Assembly (NCBI GenBank): GCA_024690635.1
Contig: JAILOW010000046.1
Span: forward strand, 32,390-96,389
Reading direction: 5' to 3'
Source: Butyrivibrio sp.
GTDB lineage: Bacteria; Bacillota_A; Clostridia; Lachnospirales; Lachnospiraceae
Length of the DNA: 64,000 nt
In this document: positions 53,224 through 62,468 of the stretch, piece after piece
How positions within the stretch are numbered: position 1 is the first letter of the stretch
How the letters are laid out: each line of letters starts with the position of its first letter
Program-made: the position numbers and the translations under genes
The notes under the pieces: model-generated
Told to the model about the DNA's origin: nothing
What the model saw: only the letters and a program-made list of their open reading frames with translations
Databases searched by the model: none

Positions 53224-54847
53224 CGATGACCTTTTGGCCTGGCTTGTGTCAGGCTTATTTGGCCTTTTTTCGGGACTTTTTCTCATATTTGGATATCAGC
53301 TTGAAAAGGCAGACAGCATAAACCTTACGGATACCAACACTCTGCTGGTTCTGATGGCTCTGATCCTGATCATCACTCTTGATACCAGATATGTGTTTCG
53401 AAGCTATGACATAGCAAGAGGCGGCGGAAGGCTCTTTGGAATGTTCAGACTGAAGGACCTTTCCGACAACAATTCAGTTACAAAAAGAGATTTCTTTATC
53501 AACTGGGGGCTTACGGCGGCTCTTTCAATACCGGTGCTGCTTGCTGAGTACCCGGGATTTTTTGTGTATGATGCGGCTGATGAGTTAAATGAAGTTCTGA
53601 CCAGAACCTTTACAACTCACCATCCTCTTTTGCATGTGCTTTTACTTGGCGGGACCATAGCTTTTTTCCACAAGCTTACAGGCTCCTGGAATTTTGGCAT
53701 CTTTGCCTACATGGTCATTCAGATGCTGGTCATAACCGCAATATTTGCTTACGTTATCACCTACATGACTAAAAGAGGCATTGATAAAAATATGCGCTAT
53801 CTGTGGATAGTATTCTACGGGGCATTTCCGACGATAGTAATGTACACCTTATGCTCCTGCAAGGATGGCCTGTTTTCGGCGCTCCTCCTTCTTCTTACGG
53901 TATTTCTCATTCAGCTTGAAAGAGATCCCGGGGAGTTTTTGTCAGACAGGAAAAAGGTTGCGCTTTTCGTTGCAGTGGCAGTGCTTATGCCGCTCTTTAG
54001 ACATAACGGCTTTTACGCTTATCTTGTGTTTGTACCCTTTGCCCTTTTCCATTTCAGAAAAGAGCTAAAGCCCCTTTTGGCTGCGATGCTGGTGGTCCCG
54101 GTGATCCTTTACCTGATAATATCCAATATCTTTGCCATGAGCCTTAGCAGCGAGGTGACGCATCATCAGGAAATGCTGACAGTGCCCATCATGCAGCTTG
54201 CCAGGGTTTATAACAGCGATTCCGCGGACCTTACGGATGAGGAAAGAGCTGTAATAGAGAGTTATATACCCAAAAAGAACCTGGAGCTTTACACTCCCAG
54301 AGTATCCGACCTTGTGAAGATAGATTTTAACAATGAGCTTTATGAGGCTGATAAAAAAAGCTTTTGGAATGTGTGGGGAGCGCTTTTAAAAAGACACCCG
54401 GCGACCTATTTAAACGCCTGGCTTCTTACCTGCTACGGATATTTTTATCCCCCTGCCATCTTTAATGTGTATAAGGGCAATACGGTATATTCCTTTACCT
54501 ATGAAGACAGCTCCTATTTCGGCTATGAGGTGGAGCCTCCGGGAGAGAGAAAGAGCCTTATTCCTGCGATTGATGCTCTTTACAGATATCTTTCCCTGGG
54601 ACCTTTTCAAAAGGATGCGCCGGTGTTTAGCCTTCCCTTCGTTCCGGGATTTTATCTGTTCATTTTTATGTTTGTTTTTGCCTACAGACTTTATCGAAAG
54701 AGATTTTCGGGAATACTTCCCTTTATGCCTATGGTGCTTACGGTACTGACAGTGTTCCTGGGACCTACGTATCTTATCAGATATGTGCTCGTACTCTGGC
54801 TTTGCGCGCCTCTTCTTACGGTAACGGCAGGGGCTTCCAAAGTTTGA
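53210..54847 (+). CDS. DUF6020-like polytopic membrane protein
   Basis: A 545-residue protein with about eleven hydrophobic segments. The outer loop LAEYPGFFVYDAADELNEV (about 107-125) followed by TTHHPLLHVLLLGG (about 130-143) is the hallmark of DUF6020-type, GT-C-related proteins in Firmicute polysaccharide loci: acidic residues, then an HHP motif. TLCSCKDGLFSALL and PLFRHNGFYAYL further support it. It overlaps the GtrB-like gene, so the two are probably translated together and may form a donor-synthase/transferase pair. Its end contains the promoter of the next gene. Confidence 0.75.
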   Translation: MKKNNDDLLAWLVSGLFGLFSGLFLIFGYQLEKADSINLTDTNTLLVLMALILIITLDTRYVFRSYDIARGGGRLFGMFRLKDLSDNNSVTKRDFFINWGLTAALSIPVLLAEYPGFFVYDAADELNEVLTRTFTTHHPLLHVLLLGGTIAFFHKLTGSWNFGIFAYMVIQMLVITAIFAYVITYMTKRGIDKNMRYLWIVFYGAFPTIVMYTLCSCKDGLFSALLLLLTVFLIQLERDPGEFLSDRKKVALFVAVAVLMPLFRHNGFYAYLVFVPFALFHFRKELKPLLAAMLVVPVILYLIISNIFAMSLSSEVTHHQEMLTVPIMQLARVYNSDSADLTDEERAVIESYIPKKNLELYTPRVSDLVKIDFNNELYEADKKSFWNVWGALLKRHPATYLNAWLLTCYGYFYPPAIFNVYKGNTVYSFTYEDSSYFGYEVEPPGERKSLIPAIDALYRYLSLGPFQKDAPVFSLPFVPGFYLFIFMFVFAYRLYRKRFSGILPFMPMVLTVLTVFLGPTYLIRYVLVLWLCAPLLTVTAGASKV

Positions 54848-54872
54848 TTATAAAAAACAGGTATGCTATTAT
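54844..54872 (+). promoter_or_regulatory. Promoter of the O-antigen-ligase-like and PglF-E-C module
   Basis: TTGATT (54844-54849) and TATTAT (54867-54872) are 17 bp apart, and TGC at 54864-54866 makes an extended -10. It overlaps the stop of the preceding gene. The leader to ATG 54922 is about 42 nt with CAGGAAAA as ribosome-binding site. Confidence 0.7.
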
Positions 54873-54921
54873 TTCGTGAGGACCGGACAGGTTTTCAGAT
54901 ATTTTCAGATCAGGAAAAACA

Positions 54922-57549
54922 ATGAGAAATATTACCTATAAAAAAACTGCCATTCAGGCTATCATATTGATCTTTGCGCTTATAGCCCTGCTGACGGTAT
55001 TCCCCTTCAGGATCTGGACACAGGTTCTAAAGACCAATGCGGGAGGAAGCATTGTCTCCGAGTCAGAGGGTATCAACTTTGAATACAGCAACAGGCAAAA
55101 GTTCGTTACAAGATACGACAGACTCAGTTCCATAGATGTATTTGTCACCAAAATGGAGAGGGGCAGATATATCGGTGCCACTATCTATGATGAAAACGGT
55201 GCCCTTCTTCTTGAAACCTATGTGGATACGGAGGGCCTTGACCTTCCCTGCTATGTGAACATTCCTCTTGAGCTTAATGTGGAAGAGGGCAAGGACCACT
55301 ACCTGGTTCTTGAGGCCTGCAGATCCAAGTACTACGTTGCCTATGAAAACATACCTGAGGACAGCGGATACGTGGGAAGTCTTACAAGGAACGGAGTTGA
55401 CATTCCGGGACTTCACCTTGCGGCCAACTACAATTACAGACTTCCGCTTTCCAAGGCTTTGTCACTTAAGATAATTGCCGCCATAATCGCGGTAGCTGCA
55501 GCGCTTTGCGTAGTGACAGCTCTTTATTACAAAAAGAATCCGGAAAAGAATGATCTGGTAACAGTTGCGGGAATAGTCAGAAGCACCGCGGATCCCATAG
55601 CTGTGCTTGTTTTTGCATCACTTATGATCATGGTATTTCCGCTAAAGATCTTTGACAGAAGGCCCCTGGACATAATCTTTTATGAGCTTGGACTTGCCAT
55701 TGCGGCATTTATCGTGTTCTATGCCATAAATCACAAGTCCGTGAAACACGAGATAGGCATATCCTTCTGGCAGAGTCTTAAAAACGAGAACAGACTTCAG
55801 TACATACTTATCATGTTTTCCATGGCCATGGCCATCTGGTACGGCTGCGCCTATATGAACGACCTCTATGATATCTTTCATTCCCTTTCGGAGAGGCGTA
55901 TGCTCATATGGCTTTTGGTTATGATGGTATTGACCTTTTCCTTAAAAGAGGCCCTGAACCTTGTGAACCTTATATGGATCGCTGTTTCCGTGCCACTTGG
56001 AGTGCACTGGTACAACCTTCACAGAATGGCGGAGGAGGAAAAAGAATACGACCTTCACAATGCCATCACGAAATATGAAGTTATCATAGTTATACTTGCG
56101 GGACTTATCCTGCTTAACTTTATAAGGACAGCTGTCATCCTCATAAAGGCGCGCCTGTCAAAAGGCCATGCCCATGAAGAAAAACAGAGCATCAGGATCT
56201 CAGGTTTCGGACTGGTTCTTCTTGTTTTCTTTATAGCCATCATCATTCTTCGAAACACAAGATGGTGGGGAGTTGCTCTTGCATGCACCTTTACGGCCTT
56301 TTATATCAGATTTGCCATCTGGGATCGCAAAAAAGACTATTACAAGATCCTCTCCGGCGGACTTATGATGAACTTTGCAATATCTTTGGGCTTTTCACTG
56401 CTCCACAGATATTTTGCCGGTTATGTCAGTGGAAGATTTGCTTTCATCTTCCATACTGTTACGGTTACAGCTGAGTACCTTACATTTATGGGCTCTGCGG
56501 CCACGGTGCTTCTTGTTACCAAGATAGTTGCCCTTCCGCCCAAGACCAGTCTTAAGGAAACCTTCAAATCCGCATGGAAAGAGATGACTCTTTTCGGATT
56601 TATAATGGCCTACGCCATATTTACAGTTTCAAGGACTGCGTACCTTGCCATCATCGTAGCGATGCTGGGAGTTATCATTGTTGTAATGGCATATAACAAA
56701 AAGCAGTTTGTAAGGCTCTTTACCGTGCTGCTTTTGTCGGTTATCGTATGCTTTCCGCCTGCCTTTACCCTGCAGAGGATGATACCTGCCATTGTGGCTG
56801 ATCCCGTCATCTACCCCATTGATGACACTGATGAGTTCATAAGGGGCGGAGCTTCCTGGGGCAGCACCAACTTTATGTGCGTAGAGCGCTTTGGCAGTCT
56901 TTTTGTGGAAAAGATATTTGGTAAGGATATGGGGGATTACGAATATCCCATAGACATATATAATTATGATATGGACGGAAACGGAGATCCCATTTACGAC
57001 TACTATGGATTCCCCTTTGAAGGAAGCGATGAGCAGGAGCAGAAATACGGCCTGGCACTTCCAAAAGAGGCAGAGTATCTTCTTGCGGCAAACGGTTTTA
57101 CCCGCGCAGAGTATATGATGCTTCTTGAACAAATGGAGGACTACGTGGATCTGAACAATAAGTGGGATGTGATCTCCAACGGTCGTATCACCATCTTCGG
57201 ATCTTACCTCAAGGTACTTAATCTCTGGGGACATGAAGAGATGGGAGCTGAGCTTCCAAACGGTGAGATCGCTGTTCATGCCCACAATACCTACATGCAG
57301 GTTGCTTACGATCACGGAAGCTTTGTTGGAGTATGGTTTATACTTATGCTGATGATCGCAGCCGCATCCGGGGTATCATTATACAAGAAATACAGAAAGG
57401 AAGAGCCTCTTAGCCTTATGACCTTTGCAATTGTCCTGGGCTTTATGGTGGCGGGAATCTCCGAGTGGGTATTCCAGTTCTCCAATCCCATGACCATAGC
57501 ACTTATGCTGTCACTGGCTCCTCTTGTTATAAAGACCAAAGAGAATTGA
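54922..57549 (+). CDS. O-antigen ligase/polymerase-like membrane protein with extracytoplasmic domains
   Basis: An 875-residue protein. A first helix (about 10-27) is followed by about 150 extracytoplasmic residues rich in beta-strand character (for example LSSIDVFVTKM, GATIYDENGALLLETY), then about twelve helices. A large outer loop (about 615-790) carries YDMDGNGDPIYDY (about 682-694), a DxDGNGD calcium-loop-like motif, and ends in VHAHNTYMQVAYDHGSF (about 786-802), the His-containing signature of WaaL/Wzy-type ligases. It could join finished glycans to a protein, lipid or wall acceptor, or polymerise them. It is about twice the usual family length. Confidence 0.78.
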   Translation: MRNITYKKTAIQAIILIFALIALLTVFPFRIWTQVLKTNAGGSIVSESEGINFEYSNRQKFVTRYDRLSSIDVFVTKMERGRYIGATIYDENGALLLETYVDTEGLDLPCYVNIPLELNVEEGKDHYLVLEACRSKYYVAYENIPEDSGYVGSLTRNGVDIPGLHLAANYNYRLPLSKALSLKIIAAIIAVAAALCVVTALYYKKNPEKNDLVTVAGIVRSTADPIAVLVFASLMIMVFPLKIFDRRPLDIIFYELGLAIAAFIVFYAINHKSVKHEIGISFWQSLKNENRLQYILIMFSMAMAIWYGCAYMNDLYDIFHSLSERRMLIWLLVMMVLTFSLKEALNLVNLIWIAVSVPLGVHWYNLHRMAEEEKEYDLHNAITKYEVIIVILAGLILLNFIRTAVILIKARLSKGHAHEEKQSIRISGFGLVLLVFFIAIIILRNTRWWGVALACTFTAFYIRFAIWDRKKDYYKILSGGLMMNFAISLGFSLLHRYFAGYVSGRFAFIFHTVTVTAEYLTFMGSAATVLLVTKIVALPPKTSLKETFKSAWKEMTLFGFIMAYAIFTVSRTAYLAIIVAMLGVIIVVMAYNKKQFVRLFTVLLLSVIVCFPPAFTLQRMIPAIVADPVIYPIDDTDEFIRGGASWGSTNFMCVERFGSLFVEKIFGKDMGDYEYPIDIYNYDMDGNGDPIYDYYGFPFEGSDEQEQKYGLALPKEAEYLLAANGFTRAEYMMLLEQMEDYVDLNNKWDVISNGRITIFGSYLKVLNLWGHEEMGAELPNGEIAVHAHNTYMQVAYDHGSFVGVWFILMLMIAAASGVSLYKKYRKEEPLSLMTFAIVLGFMVAGISEWVFQFSNPMTIALMLSLAPLVIKTKEN

Positions 57550-57553
57550 TGCA

Positions 57554-59485
57554 ATGAAAAAAGAACCTTTTAATTTTCAAAAACTGTATAGAAGGATAGG
57601 ACTTATCGTTTACGATGTCATGAGTATTATAATGGCCAGTTATGTGGCTATTCTCATGAGATATGAGTTCAGGCTCTCGGAGATCCCTGAGCACTTTCTG
57701 GATCCCGTAAACACCTTCCTTCCCATAAACATCTTTATCACGCTGATCATATTCTACGTGTTCAGGCTTTACGACAGTCTGTGGGCATATGCCGGAGAGC
57801 GTGAGATGCAGAACCTTGTTATGGCATGTGTTATTTCGGGAGTTATAAACGCCATCGGACTGCAGTTCTTTAAATCTCACACACAGCCCGTGCCTCAGAG
57901 CTATTATTTCCTGTACACATTCCTTCTGATAACGGCTATTTTTGTCAGCAGATTCTCCTACAGATTCTTCAGGAGTAAAAAGCATCAGGCAGAGAACCGC
58001 AACAACAGCAAGGCTGTTATGATAATCGGCGCAGGTGAGGCTGCCAATATCATTATCAAGGACATCATCACCAGCAATTACTCCACCATGTCCATCAAGT
58101 GCATCATTGATGATGATTCCAACAAGTGGGGCAAATATATCCAGGGTATCAGGGTTGTCGGAGGAAGAGACAAGATCGTTGAGTGCGCAGATCTCTACGA
58201 CATTGACGAGATCATTGTTGCAATGCCCTCTGTTTCAAGACCCGAGCTTAAAAAGATCCTTGATATCTGCAAGAACACAAACTGTAAGCTTCGTTCTCTT
58301 CCCGGAATGTACCAGCTGGTAAACGGTGAAGTAAACGTATCAAGACTTCGCGACGTGGAAGTTGAAGACCTTCTTGGAAGAGATCCGATCGCTGTTGATA
58401 TGGATTCTATTGCCGGCTATGTTAAGGGCAAGGTTGTCATGGTTACAGGCGGTGGCGGATCCATCGGATCCGAGCTTTGCAGACAGATCGCAGGCCATAA
58501 CCCCAAGAGACTTATCATTCTTGATATTTATGAAAACAATGCCTATGACATTCAGCAGGAGCTGAAGACTAAATATCCCGATATGGATCTTGTGGTACTC
58601 ATTGCTTCTGTGAGAAACACTCTGAGGATCAACAAGATATTTGCAGAGTACAGACCTGAGATCGTATATCATGCTGCAGCTCACAAGCATGTTCCACTTA
58701 TGGAGGACAGCCCCGGCGAAGCAATAAAGAACAACGTATTCGGAACCTGGAAGACAGCACTTGCGGCTGCCAATAACGGAGCTAAGAAATTTGTCATGAT
58801 CTCCACAGACAAGGCTGTTAATCCCACAAATATCATGGGTGCCAGCAAGAGAATCTGCGAGATGATCGTTCAGACCTTCAATAAACACTACGATACCGAG
58901 TTTGTTGCCGTTCGTTTTGGTAACGTACTTGGATCCAACGGATCCGTTATCCCTCTGTTCAAAAAACAGATCGCGGCAGGCGGCCCCGTAACCGTTACGG
59001 ACCCTAACATCATCAGATACTTCATGACCATTTCGGAAGCTGTTTCTCTGGTGCTTCAGGCAGGCTCTTTTGCCAAGGGCGGTGAGATCTTCGTCCTTGA
59101 TATGGGAGAGCCCGTAAGGATCCTTGATCTGGCAGAGAACCTTATCAAGCTCTCAGGCTACAAGGTAGGAGAGGATATCAGGATCGAGTTCACAGGACTT
59201 CGTCCCGGAGAAAAGCTCTATGAGGAGATGCTCATGGATGAAGAGGGACTTCAGGATACGGACAACAAGATGATCCACATAGGTAAGCCCATTGATGTGG
59301 ATGAGATGAGATTCTTTGCACAGCTTGAAAAACTCAACGAAGCCGCAAGGGAAGAGTCCCCCAATATCAGAGATCTGGTAAAAGAGATCGTTGAAACCTA
59401 TCAGCCCGACGTCCACAGATACACCATGACCAGGGAAAGAAAAGAAGCTCTGGCAAAGGCTACTGAAGCTATAAATGCCGATTGA
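57554..59485 (+). CDS. pglF: Membrane-bound UDP-GlcNAc 4,6-dehydratase (PglF/WbpM type, retaining)
   Basis: Makes UDP-2-acetamido-2,6-dideoxy-alpha-D-xylo-hexos-4-ulose. It has 643 residues: four N-terminal membrane helices (about 12-130), a first Rossmann domain (MIIGAGEAANIIIKDI, about 156-171; VVGGRDKIVECADLYDIDEIIVA in outline) and a catalytic SDR domain with VTGGGGSIGSELCRQI (about 297-312), AAAHKHVPLMEDSP, STDKAVNPTNIMGASKR (about 417-433) and FGNVLGSNGSVIPLF. Aminotransferase and PglC-like genes follow, as in bacillosamine loci. It competes with pseB for UDP-GlcNAc. Confidence 0.92.
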   Translation: MKKEPFNFQKLYRRIGLIVYDVMSIIMASYVAILMRYEFRLSEIPEHFLDPVNTFLPINIFITLIIFYVFRLYDSLWAYAGEREMQNLVMACVISGVINAIGLQFFKSHTQPVPQSYYFLYTFLLITAIFVSRFSYRFFRSKKHQAENRNNSKAVMIIGAGEAANIIIKDIITSNYSTMSIKCIIDDDSNKWGKYIQGIRVVGGRDKIVECADLYDIDEIIVAMPSVSRPELKKILDICKNTNCKLRSLPGMYQLVNGEVNVSRLRDVEVEDLLGRDPIAVDMDSIAGYVKGKVVMVTGGGGSIGSELCRQIAGHNPKRLIILDIYENNAYDIQQELKTKYPDMDLVVLIASVRNTLRINKIFAEYRPEIVYHAAAHKHVPLMEDSPGEAIKNNVFGTWKTALAAANNGAKKFVMISTDKAVNPTNIMGASKRICEMIVQTFNKHYDTEFVAVRFGNVLGSNGSVIPLFKKQIAAGGPVTVTDPNIIRYFMTISEAVSLVLQAGSFAKGGEIFVLDMGEPVRILDLAENLIKLSGYKVGEDIRIEFTGLRPGEKLYEEMLMDEEGLQDTDNKMIHIGKPIDVDEMRFFAQLEKLNEAAREESPNIRDLVKEIVETYQPDVHRYTMTRERKEALAKATEAINAD

Positions 59486-59519
59486 CCGAATATAAAAGAT
59501 CAGAGCGGGAGGTAACTTT

Positions 59520-60791
59520 ATGGAGTTAAAACCCTTTGAGAAAAAGATATGGCTTTCATCCCCCACAACACACGGAGATGAGATAAAGTATATACAGGAA
59601 GCCTATGATACCAACTGGCTTTCAACAGTAGGAGCAAATATCAACGAAGCGGAAAAAATGATCTGCGAAAAGCTCTCCTGCAAAAATGCTGTAGGACTTT
59701 CCGCAGGAACAGCAGCCCTTCACCTGGCAATAAGACTTGCGGGAGAAAAACTCTACGGTCAGCCCAAGGTTGGACAGGGCGTTCTTGCAGGCAAAAAGGT
59801 ATTCTGCTCAGATATGACCTTTGATGCTACGGTAAATCCCGTTGCCTATGAGGGCGGTGAAGCGGTATTTATCGACACCGAATATGACACCTGGAACATG
59901 TGTCCCAAGGCTCTTGAGAAAGCCTTTGAGATCTACCCCGAGGTTAAGCTTGTGGTGGTTGCGCATCTTTACGGAACCCCCGGCAAGATAAATGAGATAA
60001 GGGACATCTGCAAAAAGCACGGAGCCCTTATCGTTGAGGACGCCGCAGAGTCTCTCGGCGCAACCTACGAAGGAAAACAGACTGGCACCTTTGGTGATAT
60101 CGGCGTTATCTCTTTTAACGGAAACAAGATCATTACCGGCTCTTCAGGCGGAATGCTCCTTACAGATTCCGACGAGGACGCTGACAAGATCAGAAAGTGG
60201 TCCACCCAGTCAAGGGAGGATGCACCCTGGTATCAGCACGAGGAGCTTGGCTACAACTATCGTATGAGCAATATTGTTGCCGGCCTTATCAGAGGACAGA
60301 TACCTCACCTTGAGGAGCACATTGCTCAGAAAAAGGCTATTTATTACAGATACAAAGAAGGCTTTAAGGATCTGCCCGTTACCATGAATCCTTTTGATGA
60401 TAAAAAGAGTGAGCCCAACTACTGGCTTTCATGTCTTATCATCGACAAGGATGCTATGTGCAAGCAGGTGCGCGGCGAGAAAGACGTTTTGTATGAGTCA
60501 GAACCCGGCAAGAGCTGCCCTACACAGATCCTTGAAACGCTTATGAAATACAACGCAGAGGGAAGACCTATCTGGAAGCCCATGCACATGCAGCCAATTT
60601 ATCGCATGCACGGCTTTATCACAAAAGAGGGAACAGGCCGCGCAAGGAGTAATGCCTATATTGACGAGGGCAGCATCCTTGATGTGGGAATGGATATTTT
60701 TGAGAGGGGTCTCTGTCTTCCAAGCGACAACAAGATGACTCCCGAGGAACAGGATGTCATTATAGAGATTGTAAAAAGGTGCTTTGAGTGA
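59520..60791 (+). CDS. DegT-family aminotransferase (PglE/EpsN-like)
   Basis: PLP-dependent aminotransferase, likely converting the PglF 4-keto product to UDP-4-amino-4,6-dideoxy-GlcNAc. It has 423 residues: IWLSSPTTHGDEIKYIQEAYDTNWLSTVG (outline, 11-39), VGLSAGTAALHLAIRLAG, CSDMTFDATVNPVAYEGG, VVAHLYGTPGKI, VEDAAESLGATYEG and the PLP-lysine segment SFNGNKIITGSSGGML (Lys near 204). It is some 35 residues longer than Campylobacter PglE because of C-terminal inserts (about 305-345). GGGAGGT precedes ATG 59520. Confidence 0.85.
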   Translation: MELKPFEKKIWLSSPTTHGDEIKYIQEAYDTNWLSTVGANINEAEKMICEKLSCKNAVGLSAGTAALHLAIRLAGEKLYGQPKVGQGVLAGKKVFCSDMTFDATVNPVAYEGGEAVFIDTEYDTWNMCPKALEKAFEIYPEVKLVVVAHLYGTPGKINEIRDICKKHGALIVEDAAESLGATYEGKQTGTFGDIGVISFNGNKIITGSSGGMLLTDSDEDADKIRKWSTQSREDAPWYQHEELGYNYRMSNIVAGLIRGQIPHLEEHIAQKKAIYYRYKEGFKDLPVTMNPFDDKKSEPNYWLSCLIIDKDAMCKQVRGEKDVLYESEPGKSCPTQILETLMKYNAEGRPIWKPMHMQPIYRMHGFITKEGTGRARSNAYIDEGSILDVGMDIFERGLCLPSDNKMTPEEQDVIIEIVKRCFE

Positions 60792-61438
60792 TGTATAAAC
60801 ATTTTTTTAAACGTTTCCTGGACATCGCCATATCCCTTGTGATTCTCATTCTTTTTTGCTGGCTCTATCTGATCGTCGGGATACTTGTAAAGGTTAAACT
60901 CGGAAGTCCCGTTTTGTTCAAACAGCCAAGACCCGGAAAAGGTGAGAAGATCTTTAACATGTATAAATTCCGTACTATGACGGATAAAAGAGATGAAAAG
61001 GGAGAGCTTCTTCCCGACAGGGACAGGATAACTCCTTTTGGAACATTCCTTAGAAAGACCAGTCTGGACGAGCTTCCGGAGCTCTTTTGCATCTTAAAAG
61101 GTGACATGAGCTTTATCGGACCCAGACCTCTTTTGGTGGAATATCTTCCCTACTATACGGAGAGGGAAAAGCTACGTCACACCGTAAGACCCGGACTTAC
61201 AGGTCTGGCCCAGGCAAGCGGCAGAAACACCGTGGACTGGGACACCAGATTTGAACTTGATGCCACATATGTTGAAAACCTTAGTTTTCTCATGGACCTT
61301 AAGGTTATTGCCATGACCTTCAAAACCGTATTCGGGCATACTGAGCAGGTGGCCGAGGATACCAATGTGGTTGAGGGCAATTTTGCAAAGATCAGGCAGG
61401 AACGCCTTGAGAGAACCGGAAAACTAAAGGAAGAGTAA
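60791..61438 (+). CDS. PglC-like phosphoglycosyl transferase (short priming enzyme)
   Basis: Transfers a sugar-1-phosphate from UDP-sugar to undecaprenyl phosphate. It has 215 residues, the minimal monotopic PGT: a re-entrant N-terminal helix (RFLDIAISLVILILFCWLYLIVG in outline, about 8-30), GSPVLFKQPRPGKGEKIFNMYKFRTMTD (outline), the catalytic Asp-Glu in TSLDELPELF (about 95) and GDMSFIGPRPLLVEYLPYY. ATG 60791 overlaps the aminotransferase stop (TGATG). With PglF- and PglE-like genes before it, the likely substrate is a UDP-4-amino sugar or an acylated derivative. Confidence 0.9.
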   Translation: MYKHFFKRFLDIAISLVILILFCWLYLIVGILVKVKLGSPVLFKQPRPGKGEKIFNMYKFRTMTDKRDEKGELLPDRDRITPFGTFLRKTSLDELPELFCILKGDMSFIGPRPLLVEYLPYYTEREKLRHTVRPGLTGLAQASGRNTVDWDTRFELDATYVENLSFLMDLKVIAMTFKTVFGHTEQVAEDTNVVEGNFAKIRQERLERTGKLKEE

Positions 61439-61453
61439 AAGGAGCGGGAGCCT

Positions 61454-62443
61454 ATGTCTACCAATATTCTTATACTTAGCGCAGGAACCAGAAACAAAGT
61501 GGTTCAGGCATTTAAACGAGAGCTGGCACATAACGGCAAAGTATTTGCCACAGACTGCTCAAATATAGGACCTGCCATCTATGATGCCGATGAAGCCATC
61601 ATAGTGCCCAAGATAAAAGATCCTTTCTATGTGGATGAGATACTTGGAATCTGCAAAAGAAATGACATAAAGGGTGTGTTCAGCCTTATAGATCCAGAGC
61701 TTTCCCTTATTGCGGAAAACGCCGACAGGTTTGTTCAGGCAGGTATTACACCTATTGTTTCATCTTATGAACTGTGTGAGACCAGCCTTGATAAGTACCG
61801 CATGTACGAAATGCTTGTTAAGCTCGGTATTCCCACAGCCAAGTGCTATCTTTCCATAGAAGATTTTGAGACTGCAATGTCCGAGGGTGAGATTGATTTT
61901 CCTGTATTTGTAAAACCCAGAAAGGGCAGCGCTTCCATAAACATAAATGCGGTTGAGTCAAAAGAGATGCTCATAGCTCTTTTCCATGACTATGATGATC
62001 TCATTATCCAGGAGTACATGAGAGGACAGGAGTACGGCGCAGACGTATATATCGACCTGATCTCCGGAAAGTGTACTGATATCTTCCTCAAGGAAAAGAT
62101 AAAGATGAGGGCGGGCGAGACTGATAAATCCGTCTCTGTAAAGGACCCCGAGCTCTTTGAGCTTATCAGCAATTTTGTTGAAACTGTAGGCTACAGGGGA
62201 ATGATCGATATAGACCTGTTCTATGACAATGCCACGGCAACCTGGTACCTGTCAGAGGTTAATCCCAGATTCGGTGGAGGTTACCCTCATGCCTATGCCT
62301 GCGGAGTGAATTTCCCAAGGCGCATCATAAATAACCTCAAGGGCTTCGAGAATACTCCTGCCATCGGAGATTACAGCGAAGGTGTCTACATGATGAAGTA
62401 CAACGAGCTGTGCGTAATGCCCGAGGAAAAACTGGCTAAATGA
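61454..62443 (+). CDS. ATP-grasp ligase in the PglF-E-C cluster
   Basis: A 329-residue ATP-grasp protein: pre-grasp domain NILILSAGTRNKVVQAFKRE and DADEAIIVPKI, KYRMYEMLVKLGIPTAKCY (about 115-133), VFVKPRKGSASINI with the ATP lysine (about 153-166), LIIQEYMRGQEYGADVYIDL and the metal site VNPRFGGGYPHAYACG (about 273-288). It has the CarB/D-Ala-D-Ala ligase style seen in Gram-positive EPS loci. It occupies the place where a PglD acetyltransferase would be expected, so it may attach an amino acid to the 4-amino group. The carboxylate substrate cannot be read from sequence. Confidence 0.8.
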   Translation: MSTNILILSAGTRNKVVQAFKRELAHNGKVFATDCSNIGPAIYDADEAIIVPKIKDPFYVDEILGICKRNDIKGVFSLIDPELSLIAENADRFVQAGITPIVSSYELCETSLDKYRMYEMLVKLGIPTAKCYLSIEDFETAMSEGEIDFPVFVKPRKGSASININAVESKEMLIALFHDYDDLIIQEYMRGQEYGADVYIDLISGKCTDIFLKEKIKMRAGETDKSVSVKDPELFELISNFVETVGYRGMIDIDLFYDNATATWYLSEVNPRFGGGYPHAYACGVNFPRRIINNLKGFENTPAIGDYSEGVYMMKYNELCVMPEEKLAK

Positions 62444-62468
62444 TAATATTTGATAAAAGGTGGAAAAC

